Positions 42,050 to 54,045 of a stretch of DNA of 64,000 nt are shown piece after piece. Position 1 is the stretch's first letter; every line of letters begins with the position of its first letter. A program made the position numbers and the translations under genes. Origin of the DNA: Paratrimastix pyriformis (lineage: Eukaryota; Preaxostyla; Paratrimastigidae); assembly GCA_027972325.1 (NCBI GenBank), contig JAPMOS010000028.1:186001-250000 (forward strand), in the 5' to 3' direction. The notes under the pieces are model-generated. The model was not told the origin of the DNA and ran no database searches. It saw nothing but the letters and a program-made list of their open reading frames with translations.

Positions 42050-42135
42050 GAGGAGATGGAGGAGATGGAGGAGATGGAGGAGATGGAGGAGATGGAGGAG
42101 ATGGAGGAAGATGGAGGAGAGGAGGAGAGGAGGAG
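42050..42135 (+). repeat. GGAGATGGAGGA repeat
   Basis: About eight copies of a 9-12 bp purine-rich unit between the kinase exons and the CaaX exon; presumably intronic. Confidence 0.85.
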
Positions 42136-42583
42136 AGGACGGAGGGCAAGAATGAGATGAAGTTGTGGCGGAGCGACCCGAGAGGAAGCACACGGAGATC
42201 AACATCGTCTCGGGTCGAGGCGGGCCGAGCACAGACCGCGGGGTGCGCTGAAAAGCTCGGCAGGACGTAGGAAGAGGGCTGGATGGAATCGCTGCGCAGC
42301 CACAGAGGTGAGATCGCAGGTGGAAGCAAACGACGGGGAGACAGACGGGTGTGTGGTCCCCACGGGCGGGCTGGGTCCCGGGGTTTCGCCGGTGGGACCC
42401 CGGCCCTGCCACCACTTGGGCGGGCTGCCCCGGGGGCTGGGGTTGGGGGAGAGGACCTGTGGTGGCTGGGAGGAAGCCTCAGGCGGGGGCGTCGCCGCGA
42501 CGACGCCCTTGACGGGCGAGATAGGCAGCGTCGAGGCGGGCGACGGGCGGGGGGAGACGGGGGAGACTGGGGGGAGGGTTGCT

Positions 42584-43860
<1,277 letters not shown>

Positions 43861-43982
43861 GGAGTCGGCACGGGCACGGCAGTCTCTGGTGGTCCCCTTT
43901 CGTCTGGTGGTTCCTGCTTTGCCTGCTCCAGCGTAGAACGTCACCGATGAGAGAAAAGAACCGTACTGGCCGGGGCACTGTC

Positions 43983-44080
43983 GATAACAATCCGGAATGG
44001 CGAACTCGGGGAGGAAAACGTGTTGGACCGGGGACGATGGCAATTGCCGAAGAAGAACGACGAGAAAAAAACGAACTAGA
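43983..44080 (+). repeat. Dispersed repeat, copy 4
   Basis: GGAAAACGTGTTGGACC, then GGCAATTGCCGAAGAAG and a shorter purine arm. It lies between the start of the kinase gene and the stop of the WD40 gene. Confidence 0.6.
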
Positions 44081-44185
44081 CCCCAGAAAGACGGCACTCA
44101 GGACAGGGTTGGCTCGGTGTGTTTGTGAGGGAGAGAATGAGGAGGAGGAGGTGGTGGTTGTGGTTGTGGTTGTGGTGGTTGGGCA

Positions 44186-45988
44186 TTATTCTTGTGCTGC
44201 AGGCTGCTTCGCTTCGGCAGTGGTCGTGGTGGTGGGTGTCTGGCCGGGCTCGGCCTCGGGAACGGGGTTTCCCCTTGGCTCCGCTGGCGTCCACTTGCCG
44301 TGCTTCCTGTCTTGCCGGGCCCTCTTCACCTGCGCCGTTGCCGTCTGCTGAGCCGCCGGCTCGCCCACGGGGGATGCGGGGTGGTTGTGCCTCCGCGGCA
44401 CGCCGCCCTTCTCCTTCTCGTCGCCGAAGAGGCAGGTGTGTGCCCGGCCCACGGACTTCTTGGCGTCGTCATCCCCCATGACGACCCGCTCGGCGTGGCG
44501 CATCACGAAGATGGTCCCGCGCTCGGTGACCCCGCACACGACGTCGCCCCCCTCGGGGGTGGTCTGGCGCTCGATGGCCGTCCCCAGCCAGCGGCTATCC
44601 CCCTGGCACCCCCGATGCAGCTTGTCAATCCCGGAGGGGGCCGTCCGGCCTTGGAAGCCCTGCCATGGGCCGCAGGTCAGCTGGGGAGGGGAGGGGAGGG
44701 GGAGGGGGGGGGGGGTTTGGTGATTGGCGATCCCACCACAAAAAAAGGCGAGCGAGCAAAAAGGGAACCGCTCGCCCCGACCCGTGCACAGACCTCGTGG
44801 TCCAGGGAGGCCGCGTAGATGAGGCTCTCGGGGCGGGTCTCGGAGAAGTGCAGCCCGGTGATCTCGTACTTGGTCGCCTGCGGCCACCGCCCGCAGCAGT
44901 GCCACGTCCTCAGGTCGCAGGTGTGTACGCCTCGGTCGGCCCCGCCAGCGGCCAGCAAAGGCCCACGTGACGTCAGCGCATAGAGAGGGGTCGTGCTCAG
45001 CTGATGGTTGGAAGGGGCGCGATGATGAGAGGGCAGCGTTGGCGTGAACAACATCAGATGGATTGATTGGCCGCCCAGGAGGGGAACAGGGGTGTGGCAT
45101 AGACAGACCCCCACTCTGGCGATGCACCCACGTTTCTCCGCGACACGGGCGTCCCACGCAGACACAGCGCCGCCCGCCTCGGCCACAGCCACCACGTCGC
45201 ATGCGGGGCCCAGATGCGGCAGGCCCACGATCTGCGGGCGGCCCCCACGAAAGGGTCAGCGAGGCACATGGTGGTGGGCAGTCGTTCGGCTGGGCGATGG
45301 AAGCGCGGACCTGAGTGGGCGGGCTGATGGTATAAATGGCCCGGGTGCAAGCGGGCCCGTCGAAGAAGGCCACGGACCGTGAGGCCGAGTGGGCCACCGC
45401 AATCTGGGGTCCCGGGGGGTGGGTGTTGGCGGGAGCGGGAAAACCCAAACGAGACCTTAAACTGATCCGTGCCAGTGGCTCCGACAACCACCCCGGCCCA
45501 ACTTGGTTCGATGGGCCCTTGGAGGGCCTCGCGATGCGACGCCTGGAAGCGGTAACTCAACCCGGTGACCGGCACGGACGGGGAAACATAGACATCAACG
45601 GTGCCGTGCGAATCGACAGCGCCAACGCCCAGCGTCCCATCTGGAAGGTGATGAGATGGGGCCCGTGGTGGTGGTTGGCGGACAGACCCGCCTGGGTGAA
45701 AGTGGCAAGGCTCATGTACTCGTCAGCGATGGGGGAAGCCGATGGGGCCGGGAAGGCCACACATGAGACTTGGTGCGGAATTGGACGAGTGGTGTGACCA
45801 CCGCTTTTGCCTGAACACTCCTCAACTGTGGTGGTGGCGGGATACTCGTTGTGAATGGAGAGAATCTCGCGTTTCGAGACAAACAGGTAATCACCATTGC
45901 CGATTGAGGACAGTCGTGATGTGTACAGTGGTCCTGCGCTGGGGACTTGGCCCAAATGACCACAGTGGAGCAGGGCGAACCGGCTCAT
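44186..45988 (-). CDS. WD40-repeat protein with basic C-terminal tail
   Basis: The start at 45988 reads MSRFALLHCGHLGQ, and FVSKREILSIHNEY follows. Further exons: VDVYVSPSVPVTGLSYRF, IAVAHSASRSVAFFDG, VVAVAEAGGAVSAWDAR and LLAAGGADRGVHTCDLRTW with ITGLHFSETRPESLIYAASL (exon ending 44794). The last exon (44659-44186) has TERGTIFVMRHAERV and then a polar tail rich in Lys, Arg, Pro and Thr with KRARQDRKHGK, possibly a nuclear localisation signal. The blades carry WD-type endings (AWDAR, CDLRTW), so a propeller is likely; I cannot name the orthologue. It diverges from XRN2, 73 bp between ATGs. Middle exon borders are approximate. Confidence 0.6.
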
Positions 45989-46060
45989 GGATTTGGCAAG
46001 CAAACCTCGGGCGAACCACTCCTCTTTCAGGCAATCCCACACTCCTCTCTCTGTCGTCTC

Positions 46061-48128
46061 ATGGGTGTTCCCTCTTTCTTTGCGTATATTTTTAAGAAGT
46101 ACCAGAAATGCTGTACAGATGCCTTTGAGGGTTGTGAGGAAACTGGAGATCCGTCGACTGTCAATCCTTCTGACCCCAACCCCAACGGCATGGAGTTCGA
46201 TAACCTGTATGTTGATGCCAATGGCATTCTCCACAATTGCTCCCACCCTGGATCGAAGCTCTTTCCGCCTGCCACCGAAGAAGAGATGTTTGCCGAGATG
46301 TTCCTCTATTTCGACCGTCTTTTCAATTTTGTGCGTCCCCGCAAGCTGATCTTTATCGCGATTGGTTGGTCATCTCCCCTCTTGTTCGCGCGCCTCCTCA
46401 TGCGTTTTTTGATGCGTGGATGCAGACGGTGTTGCCCCTCGGGCGAAGCTGAACCAGCAGCGGTCGCGCCGGTTCATGTCGGCACGGGAGAGCGCGCTCT
46501 CCCACGAAATGGCGCAGCAGGTGCTGATGGACATGAAGGGCGAAAACTGGGAGGTGCCCCCCGAGGTGGAGCAGGTTTGGCGGCCGGGCTGCTGCTGTGT
46601 CTCTCTGACGGGCTGCTGCTGCTGTGTCTCTGACGGGCTGCTGCTGCTGTGTCTCTGACGGGCTGCTGCTGCTGTGTCTCTGACGGGCTGCTGCTGCTGT
46701 GTCTCTGACGGGCTGCTGCTGCTGTGTCTCTGACGGGCTGCTGCTGCTGTGTGTCTCTGACGGGCTGCTGCTGTGTGTCTCTGACGGGCTGCTGCTGCTG
46801 TGTGTCTCTGATGGGCTGCTGCTGCTGTGTGTCTCTGATGGGCTGCTGCTGTGTCTCTGACGGGCTGCTGCTGTGTGTCTCTGACGCTGCTGCTGTGTGT
46901 CTCTGACGGGCTGCTGCTGTGTCTCTGACGGACTGGGGTTGGGGCGGCTGCGAGGGGTTGGGCACGCATTTGCTGGGGCATCGACCGCCACCCTCTGACC
47001 GCCTCCTCCCACCCCACCCCACCCCACCTCACCCGGACCCGACCAGCTTGCCCACCCGACCTTCGACTCGAACGTGATCACCCCGGGGACGGCCTGGATG
47101 CGCCGGTGCGCCCAGGCGCTGCGGGGCTACGTGGCCAAGCGGATGGCCACCTGCCCGGCCTGGGGGCACCTGAACGTGATCTTCTCCGACTCGGCCGTGC
47201 CCGGGGAGGGCGAGCACAAGATCATGGACTTCATTCGGTCCGCACACTCCTCCCCGCCGCGCCACCGCACCCACCGCACCCACCGCACCCACCGCACCCA
47301 CCGCACCCACCGCACCCACCGCACCCATCGCCCTCCGGCCTCCGCGTTGACCGCCCCGGGAGCCCGCCACGGATGCGGTGCCATCACCCCCGTTCTCGTT
47401 CGATCCTTTCCACCTCCTCCCCCTCCTCCCCCCCAGCCGGCAGCGGTCCCGGCCCGACTACGACCCCCAGACGCGCCACTGCATCTACGGCCAGGTCCGC
47501 CGCCCCGCCTCACACGGCCACGGCCACGGCCACGGCCACGGCCACAGGGGACTGGGTCACGGGGTGCAGGCTTCGACCTGCGTTATTGCATCCCCCTCAC
47601 GCGCCTGCCCTGTCCCGCTCACTCCCGCCCGCACCGGCCGACAGGACGCTGATCTGATGCACCTGACCCTGGCCACCCACGAGCCCAACTTCTCCATCAT
47701 CCGCGAGCAGGCCTTCGTCCCGGGGCGGGACATGACCGACCAGTGCACCATCTGCAAGCAGCCCCACGACACCATCGCCTGCCCCCGTCCGGCCCCGCCC
47801 CGCCCTGCCCTGCCCTGCCTTGTGCCCTCACCCCCGCCCCTCCCTCTCGGGGTAAGGCTGCCTCGCCGTGGCGCCGGCTCAACCCCTTGTGCCCCCCCCC
47901 CCCCCCCCCCCCCCAGTGAACCAGGTGACGCCCGTGTGCCGGCTGTGCCCGTTCATCTTCATGCACATCTGGAAGCTGCGCCAGTTCCTGCGGTTCGAGT
48001 TCGCCGACCTCGACCCCGAGGCTGACTACTCGGCCCAGGTCATCGACGGTCCGCCCCCAAAATCGAGCCCCCAAAATCGAGCCCAATATCGAGCCCAATA
48101 TCGAGCCGACCACAACGGACCCAGGACG

Positions 48129-48172
<44 letters not shown>

Positions 48173-51100
48173 TGCCTTTCCTTCATCCTCCTTCTGCTGC
48201 TCCTCCCCGGGCGCACCAACAGAGGTGGACCCGAGCCGGCCCCAGTACACCCACGGGCGGCTGAACCGATACCCGGGCCGGGGCCAGACCGAGGCCACCA
48301 TCGCCACCATCGCCGCCGCCGCCACGCCCGTCATCGAGACCACCCCCAGCCTGCCCGCCGGCCGCCAGGCGGACCCCAACGCGCCCCCGCTGGGCCCGGA
48401 CATTGGCGCCGAGGACGAGGAGGATGCAGGCGAGGAGGATGAGGAGGGCGAGGAGGAGGGTGAAGAGGAGGAGGGCGAGGAGGGTGAAGAAGAGGGCGAG
48501 GAGGAGGGCGCCAACGAGTTTGCGGCCCTGGCCGACGAGGGCGAGGTCGAGGCCGAGGGCGAGGGCGCCCTGCCCAAGATCGTCCTCACCCCGGCCCCCC
48601 GGCCCGCCCAGGCCGCCCCCACCGCCCCCACCGATGCGGCCCCGACCCAGGCCGCCGCCCAGGCCGCCCCCACCCTCCCGGCCACCGCCCGCCCCCTGCA
48701 GCCCGTCTACTACCGGCGGTCCGTGCCCAGCGATCGCTTTGTGCCCCCGCCCCCCCGCCCCTGCCGCCCTCCCGTCCATTGACCGTGCCCTTCGTGCCGT
48801 GCGGGCCCTCTGACGGGCTGCTGCAGGAGCTACCCCGCCCTGGCGCCGCGTCTTGTGCCCGGGGCCTCGAAGCGCCCCGCGGCCCACCCGGAGGTGACCC
48901 CGGCCGGGACCCAGCTGCGGTTCGACTTCGAGCGGATCGTGGACGACTTCGTGCTGCTCTGCTTCATGGCCGGCAACGACTTCGTGCCCCACCTGCCCTC
49001 GCTGGACATCCGCGAGGGCTGCGTCGACCGGCTCCTCAGCTGGTACAAGGCCGCCCTGCACAGGCTCCCCGGCTACCTCACCGACTCGGGCAAGGTCCGC
49101 CGCCGCCTCAGCCCCCGCCGCCGCCCCACGGGCAAGAGGAGGGAGAGAGGGTCGGGACGGGGTGAGGGTGGCGGATGGTTGACGCGGCACGTGGGGTGGG
49201 GGTGCGTTGGGGCGCCCAGATCAACTTCGAGCGGCTCCGCTACCTGCTCAAGGCCCTCGCCCAGGAGGAGCCCCTGGTCTTCCAGGCCCGGTCGGTCTCC
49301 GCTGCCCCTTGCTTCTTTCTCGTGTGCCGTCCCATAACTTTTCCCGAGAGCGCAAACCACAAAGCCCCCGCGGCTGCAGGGTGCCAGTCAATACAGCCAT
49401 GTGAAGATAAACTTCACATTAACCCCAACTTCTCTGCGTTGTGAGGGCCAGAGTCCCCCTGCCACGGGCTCGGCTCTAGACGCAGCGTCGCTATCGATCC
49501 GGCGGCCTGGGATAGGTGCCTCCGCTCCTCATGTGAGGTGGTGCTGAGCTTCCTGTGCCGCTACATTCCCCAATCATTGCTGCTCCACCCCCCCAAAAAA
49601 AGACAGGGAAATATCCCGCGCACCCCCTAACGAACACCTTCCCAACTCGAGGGTGATGCTTGAATTTAACGAAAGCCCTTTCGATGGCTGTGATCGGAGT
49701 GGAGTGTTCGTGATGACCCAACGGGGAGGCTGTCCCCGTCGTGCCCACAAGTCCCCGGCCGACCAGCCGGCCGCGAAAAGCGCGTGCGTGTTGGAGTTGT
49801 GCTGCGGCCCAGGCTCACCGTCGTGTCTTCAATGGGCATGATGGGCCGATGGGTGGGGGCGGGTGCAGGCAAGAGCGCAAGGAGCGCCTGGCGGAGCAGG
49901 CCCAGGCCAAGGAGGACGAAGACCGGGCCAACCCCCACGCCGAAACGGTCCACCGCCACCCGCCCTCCCACCCCTCCCCCCCCTCCCCCCCCCCCGCCCC
50001 CCCGGCCCGCCATCAAGGTGCGGGCGGCGGCACGCTCATCGAGTCTTCGTCTGGTCGCATGGGCGTTCAGAAGAAGGAGGCCGCCCCTGCGGCCGCGGAG
50101 CCCATCGCGGCCCCCCAGGACCGGGCCGACCCGAACTACAGCCGGCTGTGCGCCCTCGAGATGCGCCGCCGGGCGAAGATCCGCAAGGAGGACGAGCGCA
50201 AGGAACGGTCCGCCCCCCGCCCCGCCCTGCCGCGCCACAGCCACCCCTTCCGACCCGGCCGGACGTCGCTCGCTCGGGGGCTGTGTCTGCATCTGCCTTG
50301 TTGTGTCTGCATCTGCCTTGTTGTGTCTGCATCTGCCTTGTTGTGTCTGCATCTGCCTTGTTGTGTCTGCATCTGCCTTGTTGTGTCTGCATCTGCCTTG
50401 TTGTGTCTGCATCTGCCTTTTTTGCATCTGTGTGGCCCCGACACGGACCTGACACTGACACGGACCTGACACTGACACGGACCTGACACTGACACGGACC
50501 TGACACTGCCGTGGCTCGACTCTGCATCTTGGGCTTGGGCCTGGTCGGGGCGGGGCAGGGAGGGCCGCGAGGACGAGGACGTGCTGGCGAGCCTGGCCAT
50601 GCACGAGCCGGGCTACACCGACCGCTACTACGGGCGCTTCTTCGCCGACCGGTACGCCCGCGATTCCGACGTGCTCGTCGACGGGTCCGCCCCCGCACCC
50701 GCCCCGTATCCCCCGTCCCGCCCCCCCCCCCCCCCCCCCCCCCCCCCTCGCGGCGCTCGCCTCCCCGCTGCCCCTTCTGCCCCGCAGCCCCCCCTGCTCT
50801 CGCCAGTGTTGGGGGCTGGCCTGTCCTCCTCGCTCGCTGCCCCATCTGGGTGCATCATGGCCTGGGGTGGGCGCGGGGCAGCCTGTGCCGGTCGTACCTG
50901 GAGGGGCTGCAGTGGGTGATGCACTACTACACCCGGGGCTGCCCCAGCTTCGGCTGGTTCTACCCGTACCACTACGCGCCCCTCACCAGCGACCTCTTCC
51001 AGTCCGCCGCCGCCGCCCACCCCCCACCCCCCCACCCCGTGCCCTGCCACCCATCCTCCGCCCCTGCTCCGCCGCCCCATCCTGCTCCTCGTTCCACGCA

Positions 51101-51725
51101 CAGCACGCGCAATCATCTGCTCCCGGTGGGAGCCACCGCTTGTGGTCGAAGAACTTAGCGAGGCAAAGCACTTGATCCTCGTGCGACAGGTGAATCAACC
51201 GTTGAAGGAGGGTGAGCGTGGCTCACCGTCTCACGTCCCCTGACATCATCCCCCCTCCCCTCCCATCCCCTCCCATCCCTCCCAGCCGGACGACGGCCAC
51301 GACGACGGTGTCCTTCGGCCCCTCGTCCCCGGTGACCCCGCTGACCCAGCTCATGGCCGTCCTGCCCCCCACAAGGTCGGCCCTCGTGCCCCTCCCTGCC
51401 GGCCATTGATCGGTGCCAGCGTCATCGTCGCCTCGGCTGCCCCCACTCGCCTCCCACCCGCGCGAGCATCGCGCCCTCGCATGTGCCATCACCGTGCCCC
51501 TCATCACCATCACCGTGCCCATCATCATGCCCCTCATCACCATCCCACGATCGGCTCTGCCTCCCCGTGTTGGCGTCTGCCCCCAGCGGTCACTGCCTCC
51601 CGCCGGCCTTCCAGGACCTGATGGTCAACCCCCGCTCGCCCATCGTGCGCTTCTACCCGCGCGAGTTCGGCGTCGACTGGGTCCGCACCCGCACCCGCAC
51701 CCGCACCCGATGCCCGTGGGCTGCA

Positions 51726-51758
<33 letters not shown>

Positions 51759-53562
51759 CAGCCGGTCCAGCGGCCGCGTTGCCTTTGCTCCCATTTGGAC
51801 TGCCTGCCCCTGACCCACCCTCTCCCCGGCCGGGCCCCCGCAGGACGGGAAGCGGTACTCGTGGCAGGCCGTGATTGTGCTGCCATTCATCGACATGGAG
51901 GCCCTCCAGGAGGCCCTGCGGCCCCTCGAGCCGGCCCTCCCCAAGGAGGACAAGGCCCGCAACCAGGTCCGCCCCCCGCCCTTTGCCATGCGCCCCTCCC
52001 GGGCCCTACCTTGGGGCTGCACTGACCTCTGCCCTTGTGCGCTCCTCCCGGGGATTGGGGGGGCCGCCACAGTTCAAGGACGCGCTGCTGTACATGCCCC
52101 GGTCGCACCCCGTCGCGACGGCCCTCGCGGCTGTCGCCCTGACCGAGCGCACCTCGCCCGCCCTCAAGCCCCAGGTCGCGACCGCCATCCAGCCCATCGC
52201 CCCACCCCGGCCGGCGTCGTGCCACCATCCGCCACCATCATGTCGCCATCGCCTCAGCATCATCATTGTTATCCGCCACCATCATGTCGTCATCGCCTCA
52301 GCATCAGCATCCATGCATCAGCATCAGCATCCATGCGTCATCATTTGCGATCGTTCCATCCCTGGGTGGCAGGCGGACCTTGACGCCATGCCGGGGACGC
52401 TCTTTGGGGGCACCGTCCACGGGCTGCTGCCCCACGACGGCTGCGCCCCCGGCGGCGCGATGGCCGTCCCGCAGCGCTACGTCGACGAGCACCGGGCGCC
52501 CCCCGGCGACATGGCCGTCGACCCGGCCCTGGTCCAGGTCGGGCCACTCTTGCCACCCATCCCCCATCCCCCCCGCTCCCCTTCATCTTCGTCGCCCCCT
52601 CGGCGGCTGGTCGTGCGCATCTCACGCCACTCACATTGCCCCCTCGGCGGCTGGTCATGCGCATCCCACGTCACACCCCACGCCCCCTCGGGTCGGCTGG
52701 GCCACTCACATGCCCCCTCTCGGGTTGGCTGGGCCACTCACATGCCCCCTCTCGGGTTGGCTGGGCCACTCACATGCCCCCTCTCGGGTTGGCTGGGCGG
52801 CCTCAGGAACGGCTGTTTGTGCTGTGGTGGCGCTCGCCAGCCCTGTCGGCGCACTACCTGACGGGCGCCCTGCCCCGGGCCGAGTTCCCCGAGGACGCCA
52901 ACATCACCATGCGCGACTGGTTCCAGGGCAAGAAGCGCATCAAGGTCGGTCGCCCCGCACCCCTCGCCGCCCCTGTCCGCCCCCTCGCCACGTCCGATCT
53001 CCCTGCCCCATCATTCCCTGCCCCATCATTCCCTGCCCCATCATTCCCTGCCCCATCATTCCCTGCCCCATCATGAAGTGCAACAAGATTGACGAGCACC
53101 CCTCGTCGTCCCTGCCCCCCCGACCCCTGTCTTACTCGTGTCTGGCGGGTCTGGTTGTGTGTCTGGGGCAGGGTCTCTACATCCCGCACCGGCTGAATGC
53201 CAACGGGCCCGACCATCCCAGCGACGACTTCCCCGCCCGGGGTCGCTTCGCCCGCGGTGGGGGCCGGGGCCGCGGTCCGTGCACCACCCCCTAACCCCCT
53301 CCCCGCTGTCGCCCACCCCCACCATCGCTCGAGCATGTCATCGCTCATCACTCATCGCCCATCACTCATCGCCCATCACTCATCGGCTCCTCTTCCGCTC
53401 CTCTTCCGCTCCTCTTCCGCTCCTCGCCCATCAGGGACCCGTGGCGGTGGCCGGGGCCGGGGTGGCCGGGGCGGCATGCGCGGGGGCCGGGGCGGTATGC
53501 GAGGCGGCCGTGGCCGGGGCTCCTCCCGGGGCGGACGGGGCGGTCGCGGGTCCCGCTATTAG
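46061..53562 (+). CDS. XRN2: 5'-3' exoribonuclease XRN2/Rat1
   Basis: Processive 5'-3' RNase of the nucleus (torpedo termination, rRNA processing). About 21 exons join in phase from [10 protein letters not shown] to the stop at 53560-53562. Catalytic landmarks: [73 protein letters not shown], the CTICKQPHD zinc-knuckle-like part, [20 protein letters not shown]-type block (48940-49020) and GYLTDSGK. C-terminal blocks: [57 protein letters not shown] and a final RGG-rich tail. EFDNLY, the knuckle and the RGG tail favour XRN2 over XRN1. A Glu-rich stretch of about 50 residues (48410-48560) is inserted before the D-rich nuclease block. Introns carry several private minisatellites and C-runs. Confidence 0.93.
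46600..46935 (+). repeat. CTGCTGCTGTGTCTCTGACGGG minisatellite
   Basis: About 14 copies of a 22-26 bp unit, varying in the number of CTG triplets and TGTG. It fills the second intron of XRN2. Confidence 0.95.
47262..47330 (+). repeat. 9-bp CACCGCACC array
   Basis: Seven to eight copies in the XRN2 intron that follows the exon ending in IMDFIR. Confidence 0.9.
48129..48172 (+). repeat. Poly(C) run, 44 bp, intronic
   Basis: Longest homopolymer in the window, in the XRN2 intron before the acidic exon. Confidence 0.95.
49288..49862 (+). other. Long XRN2 intron of different composition
   Basis: The exon ending EEPLVFQAR stops at 49287 and the next coding exon ([11 protein letters not shown]) opens at 49863. 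The 575-bp intron begins GTCGGT and ends GGGTGCAG. Its middle (about 49320-49700) is much less GC-rich than the flanking introns, has no tandem repeat, and is unlike the rest of the gene. It could be an inserted element or a nested noncoding gene; I recognise no motif. Confidence 0.5.
50280..50425 (+). repeat. 19-bp TTGTGTCTGCATCTGCCTT array
   Basis: Seven to eight near-perfect copies, followed by a second array (about 50440-50508) of a 17-bp GACACGGACCTGACACT unit. In one XRN2 intron. Confidence 0.95.
52680..52800 (+). repeat. 31-bp GGTTGGCTGGGCCACTCACA minisatellite
   Basis: About four copies of a 31-bp unit containing GGCTGGGCCACTCACATGCC, in an XRN2 intron; a looser variant precedes it. 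Confidence 0.9.
52995..53075 (+). repeat. 15-bp TCCCTGCCCCATCAT array
   Basis: Five copies in the XRN2 intron before the exon encoding [13 protein letters not shown]. Confidence 0.9.
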
Positions 53563-54045
53563 TCTCGCCATGCGTCCCGTCAGGCTGCCGCCCCGCCTGT
53601 GCCCTTGGTGAGCGGCGGCCTGTTCTGTTGGTGGCCCTCCCGCTCGCCCTTTCCTTTCGCAATGGAACGCCCTGCGCTGGCTATGTCCCCGGCCCGTGAA
53701 GTTGCGCCGCGTGCAAGTCAGGTCGCCGTCGGCAGACAGGCCCCGTCGCGGCGCCAGCAGGAGTGGTGGGGCCCGGGAGGGGCGACAGCAGGGCGGACCT
53801 GTCTCGACCGGGAGCGAGTCCCGCGAGTCGACCGTCCCCCGGGAGGCGGGCCGTGAGTGCGTTGGGAGCGTGCCCCGAATGGTCACGCGAATGGCAGCGG
53901 AAGTCCTGCATCACGGGCCTTGGGGCTGGGGTTGGGGCTGGACACGTCCCTCGAACGGCCAACCTAATATTGGCGAATATCGGCCATCGTGGCCTGGGCT
54001 GCGCCCGGTCCTTGCATTTAGATCGTCATGACGGCGGCCGCAAGG
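53563..54045. other. Intergenic space between XRN2 and the kinase-LRR gene
   Basis: No supportable gene. Both neighbours are on the + strand, so it contains the XRN2 3' flank and the promoter of the next gene; no clear TATA element is seen. Confidence 0.5.

Noticed and set aside
50280-50425. CRISPR-like regular array
   Set aside because: Units are contiguous 19-bp tandem copies without unique spacers, inside a eukaryotic intron.
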